Shown one piece after another: positions 15,401 to 23,623 of a stretch of 64,000 nucleotides of DNA. Source of the DNA: an uncultured Azohydromonas sp. (GTDB taxonomy: Bacteria > Pseudomonadota > Gammaproteobacteria > Burkholderiales > Burkholderiaceae_C); contig NZ_CALAOH010000082.1 in NCBI RefSeq assembly GCF_937926365.1, positions 1 to 64,000 on the forward strand. Direction: 5' to 3'. The notes under the pieces were generated by a model. That model saw only the letters and a list, made by a program, of their open reading frames with translations. It did no database searches and was not told the DNA's origin. Each line of letters starts with the position of its first letter. Positions within the stretch are counted from its first letter, which is position 1. The position numbers were made by a program, and so were the translations under genes.

Positions 15401-15531
15401 AAGTCGTACAACTTGATCGAGGCGACGGCACCGCACGGGGCAAGAAACAGGGGAATTCGGCGCGCTTTGGGAGTGAGGAAGCCTCGGCGGGCCAAAATGG
15501 TGCGTTCTTTTGTCGCGTGTTGTCGTACAAC
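15401..15531. promoter_or_regulatory. Two GntR/FadR-type operator-like palindromes upstream of the EamA transporter
   Basis: The 485-bp gap between rnk and the transporter gene holds no convincing gene. It contains a 14-bp near-palindrome AAGTCGTACAACTT at 15401-15414 and GTTGTCGTACAAC at 15519-15531, which has perfect 5-bp arms. The second matches the TNGTNNNACNA consensus of FadR-subfamily GntR regulators. No GntR gene is present in the window, so the cognate regulator would have to be encoded elsewhere. The functional role is inference. Confidence 0.45.
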
Positions 15532-15587
15532 CAAGGAATTTCCGCTGGCTGGATGACAACCCTCAATCGCCTTCACGAACCCTGGAA

Positions 15588-16574
15588 ATGCCCTGCGCCA
15601 CCCCTGCACGCCCTGCCCCGTCGGCCACTGACGTCTTCACCGAACGCAACACGGTGTTCCTGCTCGCCACCCTGTGCTGCCTGCTTTGGGGCAGCGCCTA
15701 CCCGGCGATCAAGGGCGGTTTTGCGCTGTTCGGCATCGAGGCGGGCGACGTGGCGTCCAAGCTCGTGTTCGCGGGCTGGCGCTTCGTGCTGGCGGGCGCG
15801 CTGCTGCTGGCGCTGGCGGCCTGGCAGCGCAAGGACGTGATGGGCCCGTTGCGGCGCCAGCCCGGCATGCTCACCGTGCTGGGCGCGACGCAGACCACGG
15901 CGCAGTACATCTTCTTCTACGTCGGGCTGGCCTACACGACAGGCGTGAAGGGCTCGATCCTCAACGCCACGGGCGTGTTCTTCAGCGTGCTGCTGGCGCA
16001 TTTCATCTACCACAACGACCGCTTGAGCCCGGCCAAGGTGCTGGGCTGCCTGGTGGGCTTCGCGGGCGTGATGGTCGTGAACTTCCACGCCGCCGGGGGG
16101 CTGGATTTCGAGTTCACGCTGCTGGGCGAAGGTTTCATCGTCATCGCCGCCTTCGTGCTCTCGGCCGCTTCCATCTACGGCAAGCGCGTGTCGCAGCGCA
16201 TGGACGCGATGGTGATGACGGGCTGGCAACTGGGTATCGGCGGCGCACTGCTCCTGCTGCTGGGCTACGGCAGCGGCGGCGGGCTCTCGGGCTTCACCCC
16301 CGCCTCCACCGCGCTGCTGCTCTACATGGCGCTGCTGTCCTCGGCGGCCTTCGCGCTGTGGAGCCTGCTGCTCAAGCACAACCGCGTCAGCCTCATCACC
16401 GCCTTCACTTTCCTGATCCCGGTTTTCGGCGCGCTGCTGTCGGCGTTGTTCCTGGACGAGAACATCCTGGAGTGGAAGAACGCCCTGGCACTGCTGCTGG
16501 TGTGCCTGGGCATCCGGCTCGTGACGCGCGAGGCCGCGGCGCCGACGAAGCCGGCCGGCACCGGCGGACGCTGA
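15588..16574 (+). CDS. EamA/DMT superfamily transporter
   Basis: This is a 328-residue inner-membrane protein with about ten hydrophobic helices arranged as two EamA repeats. The first repeat starts 'FLLATLCCLLWGSAYPAIKG'; the second follows 'LLGEGFIVIAAFVLSAASIYG'. DMT-family members export amino acids or other small metabolites, and the substrate is not predictable here. I prefer the ATG at 15588. An in-frame ATG at 15510 would place the palindrome at 15519-15531 inside the coding region and adds only hydrophilic residues. Confidence 0.88.
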   Translation: MPCATPARPAPSATDVFTERNTVFLLATLCCLLWGSAYPAIKGGFALFGIEAGDVASKLVFAGWRFVLAGALLLALAAWQRKDVMGPLRRQPGMLTVLGATQTTAQYIFFYVGLAYTTGVKGSILNATGVFFSVLLAHFIYHNDRLSPAKVLGCLVGFAGVMVVNFHAAGGLDFEFTLLGEGFIVIAAFVLSAASIYGKRVSQRMDAMVMTGWQLGIGGALLLLLGYGSGGGLSGFTPASTALLLYMALLSSAAFALWSLLLKHNRVSLITAFTFLIPVFGALLSALFLDENILEWKNALALLLVCLGIRLVTREAAAPTKPAGTGGR

Positions 16575-16700
16575 GCACCGTCCGCCATCGGGGCGCACAG
16601 CCGTCTCGAATGGAGTCAATTTAAGGGTTAACCCTGAATCAGCAAGGACTTGCTGCACCGCAACACAATCGCCGCCTTTCTTTCGGCTTGACCGAAGTCA

Positions 16701-17981
16701 ATGCGGCGAGGCCGTGAGGGCTTCGGGGCCCCTTTGCCCATGTCCTCCGCCCCACCGCTGTCCAACGCTTCCAGGCTGTCCTCGTCCCCGGTGTCCCAGG
16801 CCCTGGCCGAGCGGCGGGCCCGGGCCTTCTGGCCCTCAGTGATTGCGCTGGGCGTGGGCGGCTTCGCCATCGGGACGGGCGAGTTCGTGATCATGGGCCT
16901 GCTGCCCGAGGTGGCGCGGGACCTGGGCGTGTCCATTCCGCAGGCGGGCCACGTGATCAGCGCCTACGCGCTGGGCGTGGTGCTGGGCGCGCCGGTGCTG
17001 GCCGTGCTGGCGGCGGGATGGCCGCGGCGCGCGCTGCTGCTGGTGCTGATGGCGCTGTTCGCGCTGGGCAACTTCGCCAGCGCGCTGGCGCCGGGCTACC
17101 TGTCGTTGAACCTGCTGCGCTTCGTCGCCGGGCTGCCGCATGGCACCTACTTTGGCGTGGCGGCGCTGGTGGCCGCCTCGCTGGCGCCGCCCGACCGGCG
17201 CGCCAGCGCGGTGGGACTGGTGATGTCGGGCCTGACCAGCGCCACGCTGGTGGGCGTGCCCATCGCGGCCTGGCTGGGCCAGCACGTCGGCTGGCGCGCG
17301 GCCTTCGTGCTGGTGGGCGCCATCGCCACGCTGGCCTGCGTGCTGATCCGCCGCGGCGTGCCCGACCTGCCCGCGGCCGGCGGCGCCAGCCCGCTGCGCG
17401 AGCTCGGCGCGCTGGCGCGGCCGCAGGTGTGGCTGACGCTGGGCATCGGCGCCATCGGCTTCGGCGGCATGTTCGCCGTGTTCAGCTACATCAAGCCCAC
17501 GCTGATCGAGGTCGCGGGCCTGTCCATCGACGCCATGCCGCTGGCGCTGGCGCTGTTCGGCATCGGCATGGTGGTGGGCAACCTGCTGGGCTCGCGCCTG
17601 GCGGACAAGTCGCTCAAGGGCACGATCGCCGGTCTGCTGGTGTGGAACGCCGTGGTGCTGGGCAGCTTCGCCTTCATGGCCGGGCACGCGGCGATGGCCG
17701 CGATCAGCGTGTTCCTGATCGGCACCATCGTCGCCATCGCGCCGGCGCTGCAGATCCGGCTGATGGACGTGGCCGGCGAGGCGCAGACGCTCTCCGCCGC
17801 GCTCAACCACTCCGCCTTCAACATCGCCAACGCGCTGGGCGCGTGGCTGGGCGGCGTGGCCATCGCCGCCGGCCTGGGCTGGACCTCCACCGGCTGGGTG
17901 GGCACGCTGCTGGCTCTGGGTGGCATGGCGGTGTTCGCGGTGTCCATCTGGTGGGACCGCCGCGCCGGCAGGCGTTCATAA
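16701..17981 (+). CDS. MFS transporter, AraJ/YdeA-like efflux permease
   Basis: This is a ~426-residue major facilitator superfamily protein with twelve predicted helices. The first helix region 'GGFAIGTGEFVIMGLLPEVA' and 'VISAYALGVVLGAPVLAVLA' are typical of the AraJ/NepI/YdeA sugar-efflux-like branch. 'RFVAGLPHGTYFGVAALVA' matches the fourth-helix signature of the same branch. A second in-frame ATG at 16740 is an alternative start, since neither has a visible ribosome site. Its substrate is unknown. It ends 112 bp before the lanmodulin-like gene and may or may not be cotranscribed with it. Confidence 0.88.
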   Translation: MRRGREGFGAPLPMSSAPPLSNASRLSSSPVSQALAERRARAFWPSVIALGVGGFAIGTGEFVIMGLLPEVARDLGVSIPQAGHVISAYALGVVLGAPVLAVLAAGWPRRALLLVLMALFALGNFASALAPGYLSLNLLRFVAGLPHGTYFGVAALVAASLAPPDRRASAVGLVMSGLTSATLVGVPIAAWLGQHVGWRAAFVLVGAIATLACVLIRRGVPDLPAAGGASPLRELGALARPQVWLTLGIGAIGFGGMFAVFSYIKPTLIEVAGLSIDAMPLALALFGIGMVVGNLLGSRLADKSLKGTIAGLLVWNAVVLGSFAFMAGHAAMAAISVFLIGTIVAIAPALQIRLMDVAGEAQTLSAALNHSAFNIANALGAWLGGVAIAAGLGWTSTGWVGTLLALGGMAVFAVSIWWDRRAGRRS

Positions 17982-18093
17982 CGCCAGGCGCGTCACGGCC
18001 GAGGCGCAACGGCGTCCCCACGATGCCCGCGGACCTGCCGACCTGGGACGTCCCGGCCCCGCAGGCCGGCTCAGTTGCTTGGAGCCTCAAGAG

Positions 18094-18501
18094 ATGAAAA
18101 CGCTGTTTGCCATCGCAACCCTTTCGCTGACCTCGGCCCTGGCGTTTGCCGCCGATCCCGAGTTGACCGAAGCGCAGGTCGAGCCCGCTTTCGCCAAGGC
18201 CGATGCCAACAAGAACGGCACCGTGGACCTGGCCGAGGCGAAGAAGTTCGGCATCACCGAGAAGGCCTTCACCAAGGCCAACCCGGACAACGACGGCTCG
18301 CTGGACAAGAAGGAATTCGCCGCCGCGATCGTGGGCCAGTTCACGGAGGCCAATCCCGACAACGACGGCACGCTCGATCCGAAGGAGGCCCGCAAGGCCG
18401 GTATCAAGAGCAAGGCGATCTTCGAGGCCGCCAACCCGGACAAGGACGGCACGCTCGACATCGCCGAATACTTGACCGCGCTGACGATGTCGGCCAAGTA
18501 A
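18094..18501 (+). CDS. Lanmodulin-like periplasmic protein with four EF hands
   Basis: This is a 135-residue secreted protein with a signal peptide (about residues 1-20, cleavage near AFA-AD). Four 12-residue EF loops lie at 37-48 (DANKNGTVDLAE), 63-74 (NPDNDGSLDKKE), 87-98 (NPDNDGTLDPKE) and 114-125 (NPDKDGTLDIAE). Three loops have Pro at position 2 and all have Asp at position 9. Consecutive loops are separated by only 14, 12 and 15 residues. Pro at position 2 and short spacing are recognised traits of lanmodulin, the lanthanide-binding protein of methylotrophs, and the stretch around EF2-EF3 closely resembles it. EF1 is atypical (no Pro, Asn at 3 and 5). It is upstream of a sensor pair and a PQQ dehydrogenase operon. 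Selectivity for lanthanide over calcium is inference. Confidence 0.85.
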   Translation: MKTLFAIATLSLTSALAFAADPELTEAQVEPAFAKADANKNGTVDLAEAKKFGITEKAFTKANPDNDGSLDKKEFAAAIVGQFTEANPDNDGTLDPKEARKAGIKSKAIFEAANPDKDGTLDIAEYLTALTMSAK

Positions 18502-18634
18502 GGCCCGGCCAGACGGCCCGGGCCGGCTGGCGCCATGCTTGCGCCCGCAACGGCAGCGCGGGGCGCATGGGGCGGTTCATCCCCTTGCCGGCGGCACAAT
18601 GCGCCGCCCGCCCTTTGCGTCGTAGCAGTGCTGC

Positions 18635-19912
18635 ATGGATCTGCGCCGTACCCTCGTCACCCGCCTGGCCCTGTCCTTTGCCGGCCTCATCGTCGTTTTC
18701 AGCATCGTCTGGCTGCACGATCTGCGCGAGGACACGCGCGCGGAGCAGCTCGCCGCCTCGCGCCTGGTGGACCTCATGCAGGCCGGCGACGGCCTGGACG
18801 CGCAGGCCCGGGTGGTGGAGGTGCTGGCCCAGGGCGGCCTGCGCCACGTCACGGCCACCCTGCTGCAGGCCGGCGAAGCGTCGCCGCCGGCCCAGACCTC
18901 GGCCTGGCTGGGCCTCCTGGGCCTGTCCGCCAGCCCGGTCACGGACCACCGCATCGCGCTGGGCGACCGGGTGCTGCTGATACGCCCCGACCCCAACAGC
19001 GAGTTGCACGAGAAACTGGGCTCGTCGCTGCAGGTGCTGCTCATGCTGCTGGTCTTCTGCGCCGCCTGCCTGGGCATGACTTGGTATGCCGTGCACCGCG
19101 CGCTGTCGCCCGTCAAGGAGCTCGAAGCGGGCCTGCTGCGCCTGGAGCAGGGCGAGTCCACCGCGCGGCTGCCGCGGTTCGAGCTGCGCGAGTTCGCCGC
19201 CATCGCCGGCGTGATGGACCGGGTCGCCACCAGCCTCAACCGCGCCCGCGAGGGGCAGCGGCGGCTGACGCGGCAGCTGATGGAGCTGCAGGACAAGGAG
19301 CGCCGCGAGCTGGCTGCCGAGCTGCACGACGAGTTCGGGCAGTCGCTCACCGCCATCAGCGCCTCGGCCGCCTACATCGAGCGCCACGCCGCCAGTGCCG
19401 ACGCGGCGGTGCTGGTCGAATGCGCCCGGGAAATCGGCAACGAGTCGCGCCGGATTTCCGGGCACGTGCGGCACATGCTCTCGAGCCTGCGGCCTTACGG
19501 CATCGAGGACAGCGGCATGCGCGAAACCCTGTCCGAGCTGGTCGCGGCCTGGCGCCCACGGCTGCCGGACCGGCGCATCGAATCCCGCATCGATGACCTG
19601 CCGCCGTTGCCGGCGGCCAACGGGCTGGCCCTTTACCGCAGCCTGCAGGAAGCCTTGACCAATTGCGTGCGCCATAGCGGCGCCGACGTGGTGAATGTCG
19701 AATGCCTCAACAAGGGCACGATGATTTTGTTGAGGGTGACCGACAATGGCCGGGGCACGGCTGCGCAAATACTCGACCAGGCCGGCGGTGGCTTGCTTGG
19801 ATTGCGGGAACGCTTGACGATGGTGGGCGGAAGTTTCTCCATACAGGACGCGGCGCAGGGTGGTGTCGCGCTCACCGCCTATGTGCCCATTGCCGGGAAG
19901 GAAAACCAATGA
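18635..19912 (+). CDS. Sensor histidine kinase, NarX/MoxY-like (pair 1)
   Basis: This is a 425-residue inner-membrane kinase. It has an N-terminal membrane helix (about 10-28) and a periplasmic domain of ~115 residues ending in 'RPDPNSELHEKLG', which resembles the LapD/MoxY N-terminal domain. A second membrane helix (about 130-148) leads into HAMP-like sequence and a HisKA_3 dimerisation helix with the phospho-acceptor His in 'ERRELAAELHDEFGQS' (about residue 230). A HATPase domain follows ('DNGRG', 'LLGLRERL'). The stop overlaps the regulator start (ATGA). MoxY-type kinases control methanol oxidation genes in Paracoccus, and the PQQ dehydrogenase operon is downstream. The ligand could be an alcohol, aldehyde or metal. 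A paralogue is at 26759. Confidence 0.9.
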   Translation: MDLRRTLVTRLALSFAGLIVVFSIVWLHDLREDTRAEQLAASRLVDLMQAGDGLDAQARVVEVLAQGGLRHVTATLLQAGEASPPAQTSAWLGLLGLSASPVTDHRIALGDRVLLIRPDPNSELHEKLGSSLQVLLMLLVFCAACLGMTWYAVHRALSPVKELEAGLLRLEQGESTARLPRFELREFAAIAGVMDRVATSLNRAREGQRRLTRQLMELQDKERRELAAELHDEFGQSLTAISASAAYIERHAASADAAVLVECAREIGNESRRISGHVRHMLSSLRPYGIEDSGMRETLSELVAAWRPRLPDRRIESRIDDLPPLPAANGLALYRSLQEALTNCVRHSGADVVNVECLNKGTMILLRVTDNGRGTAAQILDQAGGGLLGLRERLTMVGGSFSIQDAAQGGVALTAYVPIAGKENQ

Positions 19913-20571
19913 CGATTCGCGTGATGCTCGTGGACGACCACGCCGTGGTGCGCACCGGTTATCGTCGCCTGGTCGATGCCGAGCCCGACATGCATATGGT
20001 GGCCGCGGTCGCCACCGCGGATGAAGCTTGCGCCACCTTGCGGGAAAACGAGATTGACGTGGTGGTGATGGACCTGTCGCTGCGCGAAGGCAGCGGCCTG
20101 GAAACGATTCGCCGCCTCCTGGAGCGCAAGCCCGAGTTGAGAATCCTGGTTTTCAGCATGCACCAGTCGGTTGGTTATGCGACCCAGGCGCTGCGCAACG
20201 GCGCCATCGGCTACATCACCAAGAATTCGGAGCCGCTGGAAATGATCGATGCCATTCGCAAGACATTCCAGGGTCAGCGAACTTTTTCTCCCGAAATCGC
20301 CCATGCCCTGGCCTGCCAGGCCGTGGAAGGCGCCGGTGCGCTCGAATGTCTCACGCCGCGCGAATTCGAGATTCTTCGGCTGGTGGCCGGTGGTGTGGCG
20401 CCGACCAGCGTTGGTGAACAGTTGCACCTGAGTCCGAAGACCGTGCTGAACCATCTCTCCAACATCCGCCGCAAGCTCAACGTCAACAGCGAGCTGGAGC
20501 TTTTGCTGCTCGCGGCTCGGCATGGCTTGGTGAACCTGCCGTCGGAAAACCGGGTTGATGGGTCGGCATGA
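19909..20571 (+). CDS. LuxR/NarL-family response regulator (pair 1)
   Basis: This is a 220-residue regulator. The receiver domain begins 'VMLVDDHAVVRTGYRRL', has the phospho-acceptor Asp in 'VVVMDLSLREGSG' (about residue 55) and the Lys in 'YITKNSEP'. A C-terminal LuxR helix-turn-helix follows ('LTPREFEILRLVAGG...LSPKTVLNHLSNIRRKL'). The start overlaps the kinase stop by 4 bp, so the two are coupled. It probably activates the PQQ dehydrogenase gene 427 bp downstream, whose promoter region holds two identical-format palindromes. The first ~20 residues are nearly identical to those of the second regulator at 28171, indicating paralogy. Confidence 0.92.
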   Translation: MTIRVMLVDDHAVVRTGYRRLVDAEPDMHMVAAVATADEACATLRENEIDVVVMDLSLREGSGLETIRRLLERKPELRILVFSMHQSVGYATQALRNGAIGYITKNSEPLEMIDAIRKTFQGQRTFSPEIAHALACQAVEGAGALECLTPREFEILRLVAGGVAPTSVGEQLHLSPKTVLNHLSNIRRKLNVNSELELLLLAARHGLVNLPSENRVDGSA

Positions 20572-20715
20572 GCTGACCCGCCGTTGATCGACCTTTCGCA
20601 CCCTCATCCCTTTCCCAACAGGGTATCGATCGCGACGATTTGCTTGGTGGGCCCTCCAGCGGGACGCGCTCTGGTCCTCGGCGGCCACGGCCGTCGCGCC
20701 ACCGCTCCTTTTATC

Positions 20716-20857
20716 GCCGGGAATCTTTCCCGGCCCGCATGACCCCGTGTCAAGTCGGCACAACCCTTGTTCCTTCGCTGTTCCACTCCCTGTTCCATGC
20801 AACCGGGTATTCCCGGAATCGCGCTAAATCCCGAGCGTACCGGGAAATTTTCCCGGT
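20716..20857 (+). promoter_or_regulatory. Promoter region with two perfect 19-bp palindromes (GGGAA-N3-TTCCC)
   Basis: The 426-bp gap upstream of the PQQ dehydrogenase has no convincing gene. It carries two perfect inverted repeats: GCCGGGAATCTTTCCCGGC at 20716-20734 and ACCGGGAAATTTTCCCGGT at 20839-20857. Both share the 13-bp core GGGAA-N3-TTCCC, and their centres are 123 bp apart. A looser CCGGG-N4-CCCGG lies at 20803-20816. These are candidate binding sites for the adjacent LuxR-type regulator. Confidence 0.6.
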
Positions 20858-20997
20858 TCCGGCGGGACCAATGGCACGTATTTCGAGGTGGACCGACACC
20901 TAACATCGCGTCCCAGCAGGGAAATCAATTCCGCTGTGTACGGCGTTTTGCCCAGGATGGGTCGCCAATTCAATTGGAACAAGTGAGAGGAGCACAA

Positions 20998-22869
20998 ATG
21001 GACAGGTATCAACTCGTCCGCGGCGCCATTGCGGTGGCTGTTTCGGCGGTGTTTTCCGTCGGAATGGCCCAGGCTGGCAAGACCGTGTCCTGGGAAGATA
21101 TACGCAACGATGACAAAACCACCGGCGACGTGTTGTCCTACGGCCTGGGCTTGAAGGCCCAGCGTTACAGCCCGCTCAAGCAGCTCAACCCCAAGACGGT
21201 GGCGGGGCTGGTGCCGGCCTGGAGTTTCTCCTTCGGCGGAGAAAAGCAGCGCGGGCAGGAAGGCCAGGCGCTGGTGCATGACGGCGTGGTTTACATCACC
21301 GCGTCCTATTCCCGCTTCTTCGCCGTCGATGCGAGAACCGGCAAGCGGCTGTGGGAGTATGAGCATCGCCTGCCCGACGATATCCGCCCCTGCTGCGACG
21401 TGGTCAATCGCGGCCCGGCCATTTACGGCGACAAGGTTTTCTTCGGCACGCTGGACGCCAGCATCGTGGCGCTGGACAAGAACACCGGCAAGGTGGTCTG
21501 GAAGGAGAAGTTCGCCGACCACAAGGTGGGCTACACCATGACCGGCGCGCCCTTCATCGTGAAGGACCAGAAGACGGGCCGGGTGCTGCTCGTGCACGGC
21601 TCCTCGGGCGACGAGTTCGGCGTGGTCGGCTACCTGTACGCCCGGGATCCCGACACCGGCGAGGAGGTCTGGGCGCGCCCGCTGGTGGAAGGCCACATGG
21701 GCCGCCTCAACGGCAAGGACAGCACCCCCACCGGCGACCCGAAGGCGCCGTCCTGGCCGCGCAACAAGGACGGCCAACTGGTCGAGGCCTGGAAACATGG
21801 CGGCGGCGCCCCGTGGCAGACGGCCAGTTTCGACGCCGAGAACAATATGGTGGTCATCGGTGCCGGCAATCCCGCGCCCTGGAATACCTGGCACCGCACC
21901 CAGGAGGGCGACGATCCGCGCAACTGGGACAGCCTTTTCACGTCCGGCCAGGCTTATGTGGATGCCAGCACCGGTGAGCTCAAGGGTTTCTATCAGCACA
22001 CGCCCAACGATGCCTGGGATTTCTCGGGCAACAACTCGGTGGTGCTGTTTGAATACAAGGACCCCAAGACCGGCAAACTGGTCAAGGCTTCCGCCCATGC
22101 CGACCGCAATGGTTTCTTCTTCGTTACCGACCGCGAGAAACTGGCCACCGGGGCCGGTTATCCGAACAAGCCGACCTCGCTGATCGGCGCCTGGCCCTTC
22201 GTCGATGGAATCACCTGGAGCAAGGGATTCGATCTGAAAACGGGCAAGCCCATCGAGGTCAGCGGCCAGCGGCCCCCCATGCCGAAGGACGGCGCGGACA
22301 AGGGTGACTCCATATTCGTGTCCCCGCCGTTCCTGGGCGGCACGAACTGGCACCCGATGTCCTACAGCCCCGACACCGGCCTTTTCTACATTCCCGCGAA
22401 CCATTGGGCGATGGATTACTGGACGGAAAAGCTGACCTACAAGGCCGGCTCCGCCTACCTGGGCCAGGGTTTCCGCATCAAGCGGCTGTTCGACGACCAC
22501 GTGGGCATCCTGCGGGCCATCGACCCGGTCACGGGCAAGATCGCCTGGGAGCACAAGGAGAAATTCCCGCTCTGGGCCGGCACCCTGACCACCGCGGGCG
22601 GGCTGGTCTTCACCGGCACGGCCGACGGCTATATCAAGGCCTTCGATGCAAAGAACGGCAAGGAGCTGTGGAAATTCCAGACCGGCTCTGGCGTGGTTTC
22701 CGTGCCCATCACCTGGGAAATGGATGGTGAACAGTATGTGGGCATCCAGTCCGGCTATGGCGGCGCGGTTCCGCTGTGGGGCGGTGACATGGCCGAGTTG
22801 ACCAAGCAGGTGACACAGGGCGGCTCCATGTGGGTCTTCAAACTGCCCAGCAAGGTGGCTTCCCGCTGA
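20998..22869 (+). CDS. exaA: PQQ-dependent alcohol dehydrogenase, calcium-type (ExaA/PedE-like)
   Basis: This is a 623-residue periplasmic quinoprotein with a signal peptide (cleavage near AQA-GK, about residue 26). It has the eight-bladed propeller tryptophan-docking repeats (for example 'DARTGKRLWE', 'DKNTGKVVW', 'DAKNGKELWKF'). The vicinal disulfide C132-C133 sits in 'RPCCDVV'. Expected metal ligands are E206 (GSSGDEFG) and N291 (GAGNPAPWN), and the catalytic Asp is D341 in 'AWDFSGNN'. The residue two after it is Ser343, whereas lanthanide-dependent enzymes carry Asp there, so a Ca2+ enzyme is expected. It would oxidise ethanol or other primary alcohols to aldehydes and pass electrons to the cytochrome c encoded at 23624. 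A GAGAGGA ribosome site precedes the ATG at 20998. Confidence 0.93.
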   Translation: MDRYQLVRGAIAVAVSAVFSVGMAQAGKTVSWEDIRNDDKTTGDVLSYGLGLKAQRYSPLKQLNPKTVAGLVPAWSFSFGGEKQRGQEGQALVHDGVVYITASYSRFFAVDARTGKRLWEYEHRLPDDIRPCCDVVNRGPAIYGDKVFFGTLDASIVALDKNTGKVVWKEKFADHKVGYTMTGAPFIVKDQKTGRVLLVHGSSGDEFGVVGYLYARDPDTGEEVWARPLVEGHMGRLNGKDSTPTGDPKAPSWPRNKDGQLVEAWKHGGGAPWQTASFDAENNMVVIGAGNPAPWNTWHRTQEGDDPRNWDSLFTSGQAYVDASTGELKGFYQHTPNDAWDFSGNNSVVLFEYKDPKTGKLVKASAHADRNGFFFVTDREKLATGAGYPNKPTSLIGAWPFVDGITWSKGFDLKTGKPIEVSGQRPPMPKDGADKGDSIFVSPPFLGGTNWHPMSYSPDTGLFYIPANHWAMDYWTEKLTYKAGSAYLGQGFRIKRLFDDHVGILRAIDPVTGKIAWEHKEKFPLWAGTLTTAGGLVFTGTADGYIKAFDAKNGKELWKFQTGSGVVSVPITWEMDGEQYVGIQSGYGGAVPLWGGDMAELTKQVTQGGSMWVFKLPSKVASR

Positions 22870-22904
22870 GCCTCGACCTGTTCACTGAAACTGCCTGACC
22901 GAGC

Positions 22905-22935
22905 GCCGGCCACCTTTACGTGGCCGGCATTTTTC
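22905..22935 (+). terminator. Rho-independent terminator after the PQQ dehydrogenase
   Basis: A perfect 9-bp stem (GCCGGCCAC / GTGGCCGGC) with a 6-base loop is followed by ATTTTTC. It ends the dehydrogenase transcript, or reduces read-through into the pentapeptide-cytochrome pair. Confidence 0.85.
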
Positions 22936-22966
22936 ATTTGAGGATTTTCATGGGAGGCATTCCCCG

Positions 22967-23578
22967 ATGAACACTTGGGTTCGTCTGCTCTGCGCCTCGC
23001 TGTCGCCCCTGCTGGTGGCTGCGGCCAACGCTCAGAATGGGGCCGCGGCGGATTCCCGCGAGCCGCTCGTCATCAATGGTTGCCCAATCTGGCCCCATAC
23101 CCGCTGCCGAGGCGCGGATTTGCGGCATGCCAACCTGGCCGGCCAGGATCTGGCCGGTGCGGATTTGCGTGGCGCCAATCTCACGCGGGCCGATTTGCGC
23201 GGCGCCAACCTGGCCGGGGCCGTGCTCGACGGTGCCAATCTCACCGCCGCCCGGCTCAACAAGGTGAACGCGCCGGCCGCGACCTTCAAGAGTGCCAAGA
23301 TGATCGGGGCGGACCTGGAATTTGCCCGGCTCATGCGCGCCGACCTCAGCGATGCGGACTTCACCGGCGCCAACCTGGAGGCGGTACGGGCCAATTTCTC
23401 CTGGTTCTCACGGGCCAGGCTGGTCAACGCCAATCTCCAGGAAGCCAAGTTCGTGTCGGTGAATTTCGAGAATGCCGTCATCGAAGGCAGCGTGCTGCGC
23501 TTCGCCATATTTCCCGACGGCTATTTCAAGGGCTGTACCGGTTGCCCGAAGGACTGGTATGCCAACCAGTCGGAGTGA
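22967..23578 (+). CDS. Secreted pentapeptide-repeat protein
   Basis: This is a 203-residue protein with a signal peptide (about residues 1-23) and roughly 20 A(D/N)Lxx-type pentapeptide repeats between residues 48 and 170 (e.g. 'GADLRHANLAGQDLAGADL'), which should fold as a right-handed quadrilateral beta-helix. Two cysteine pairs flank the repeats: 'GCPIWPHTRC' before them and 'GCTGCPKDW' after. Similar exported pentapeptide proteins sit beside PQQ alcohol dehydrogenase genes in Pseudomonas (ped region). The function is not established; a periplasmic assembly or docking role is conceivable. It is followed closely by the cytochrome gene. The sequence GGGAGGCATTCCC at 22952-22964 covers the ribosome site and fits the operator-like motif. 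Confidence 0.88.
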   Translation: MNTWVRLLCASLSPLLVAAANAQNGAAADSREPLVINGCPIWPHTRCRGADLRHANLAGQDLAGADLRGANLTRADLRGANLAGAVLDGANLTAARLNKVNAPAATFKSAKMIGADLEFARLMRADLSDADFTGANLEAVRANFSWFSRARLVNANLQEAKFVSVNFENAVIEGSVLRFAIFPDGYFKGCTGCPKDWYANQSE

Positions 23579-23623
23579 GCGCGAATGAGCTCACGTGGAA
23601 CGGGGAAATTCAGGAGAACGGAA

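Noticed and set aside
15103..15609. Possible minus-strand gene of ~168 codons between rnk and the EamA gene
   Set aside because: It has no start signal, no hydrophobic core and no recognisable motif, and it overlaps the palindromic sites.
18045..18054. GGGACGTCCC palindrome upstream of the lanmodulin-like gene as an operator
   Set aside because: It is only 10 bp and its spacing differs from the 13-bp motif. In GC-rich DNA it is easily a chance occurrence.
22952..22964. GGGAGGCATTCCC as a fourth operator site
   Set aside because: It fits the motif exactly but coincides with the ribosome-binding site, where GGGAGG is expected anyway. It is kept only as a possible site and not annotated separately.
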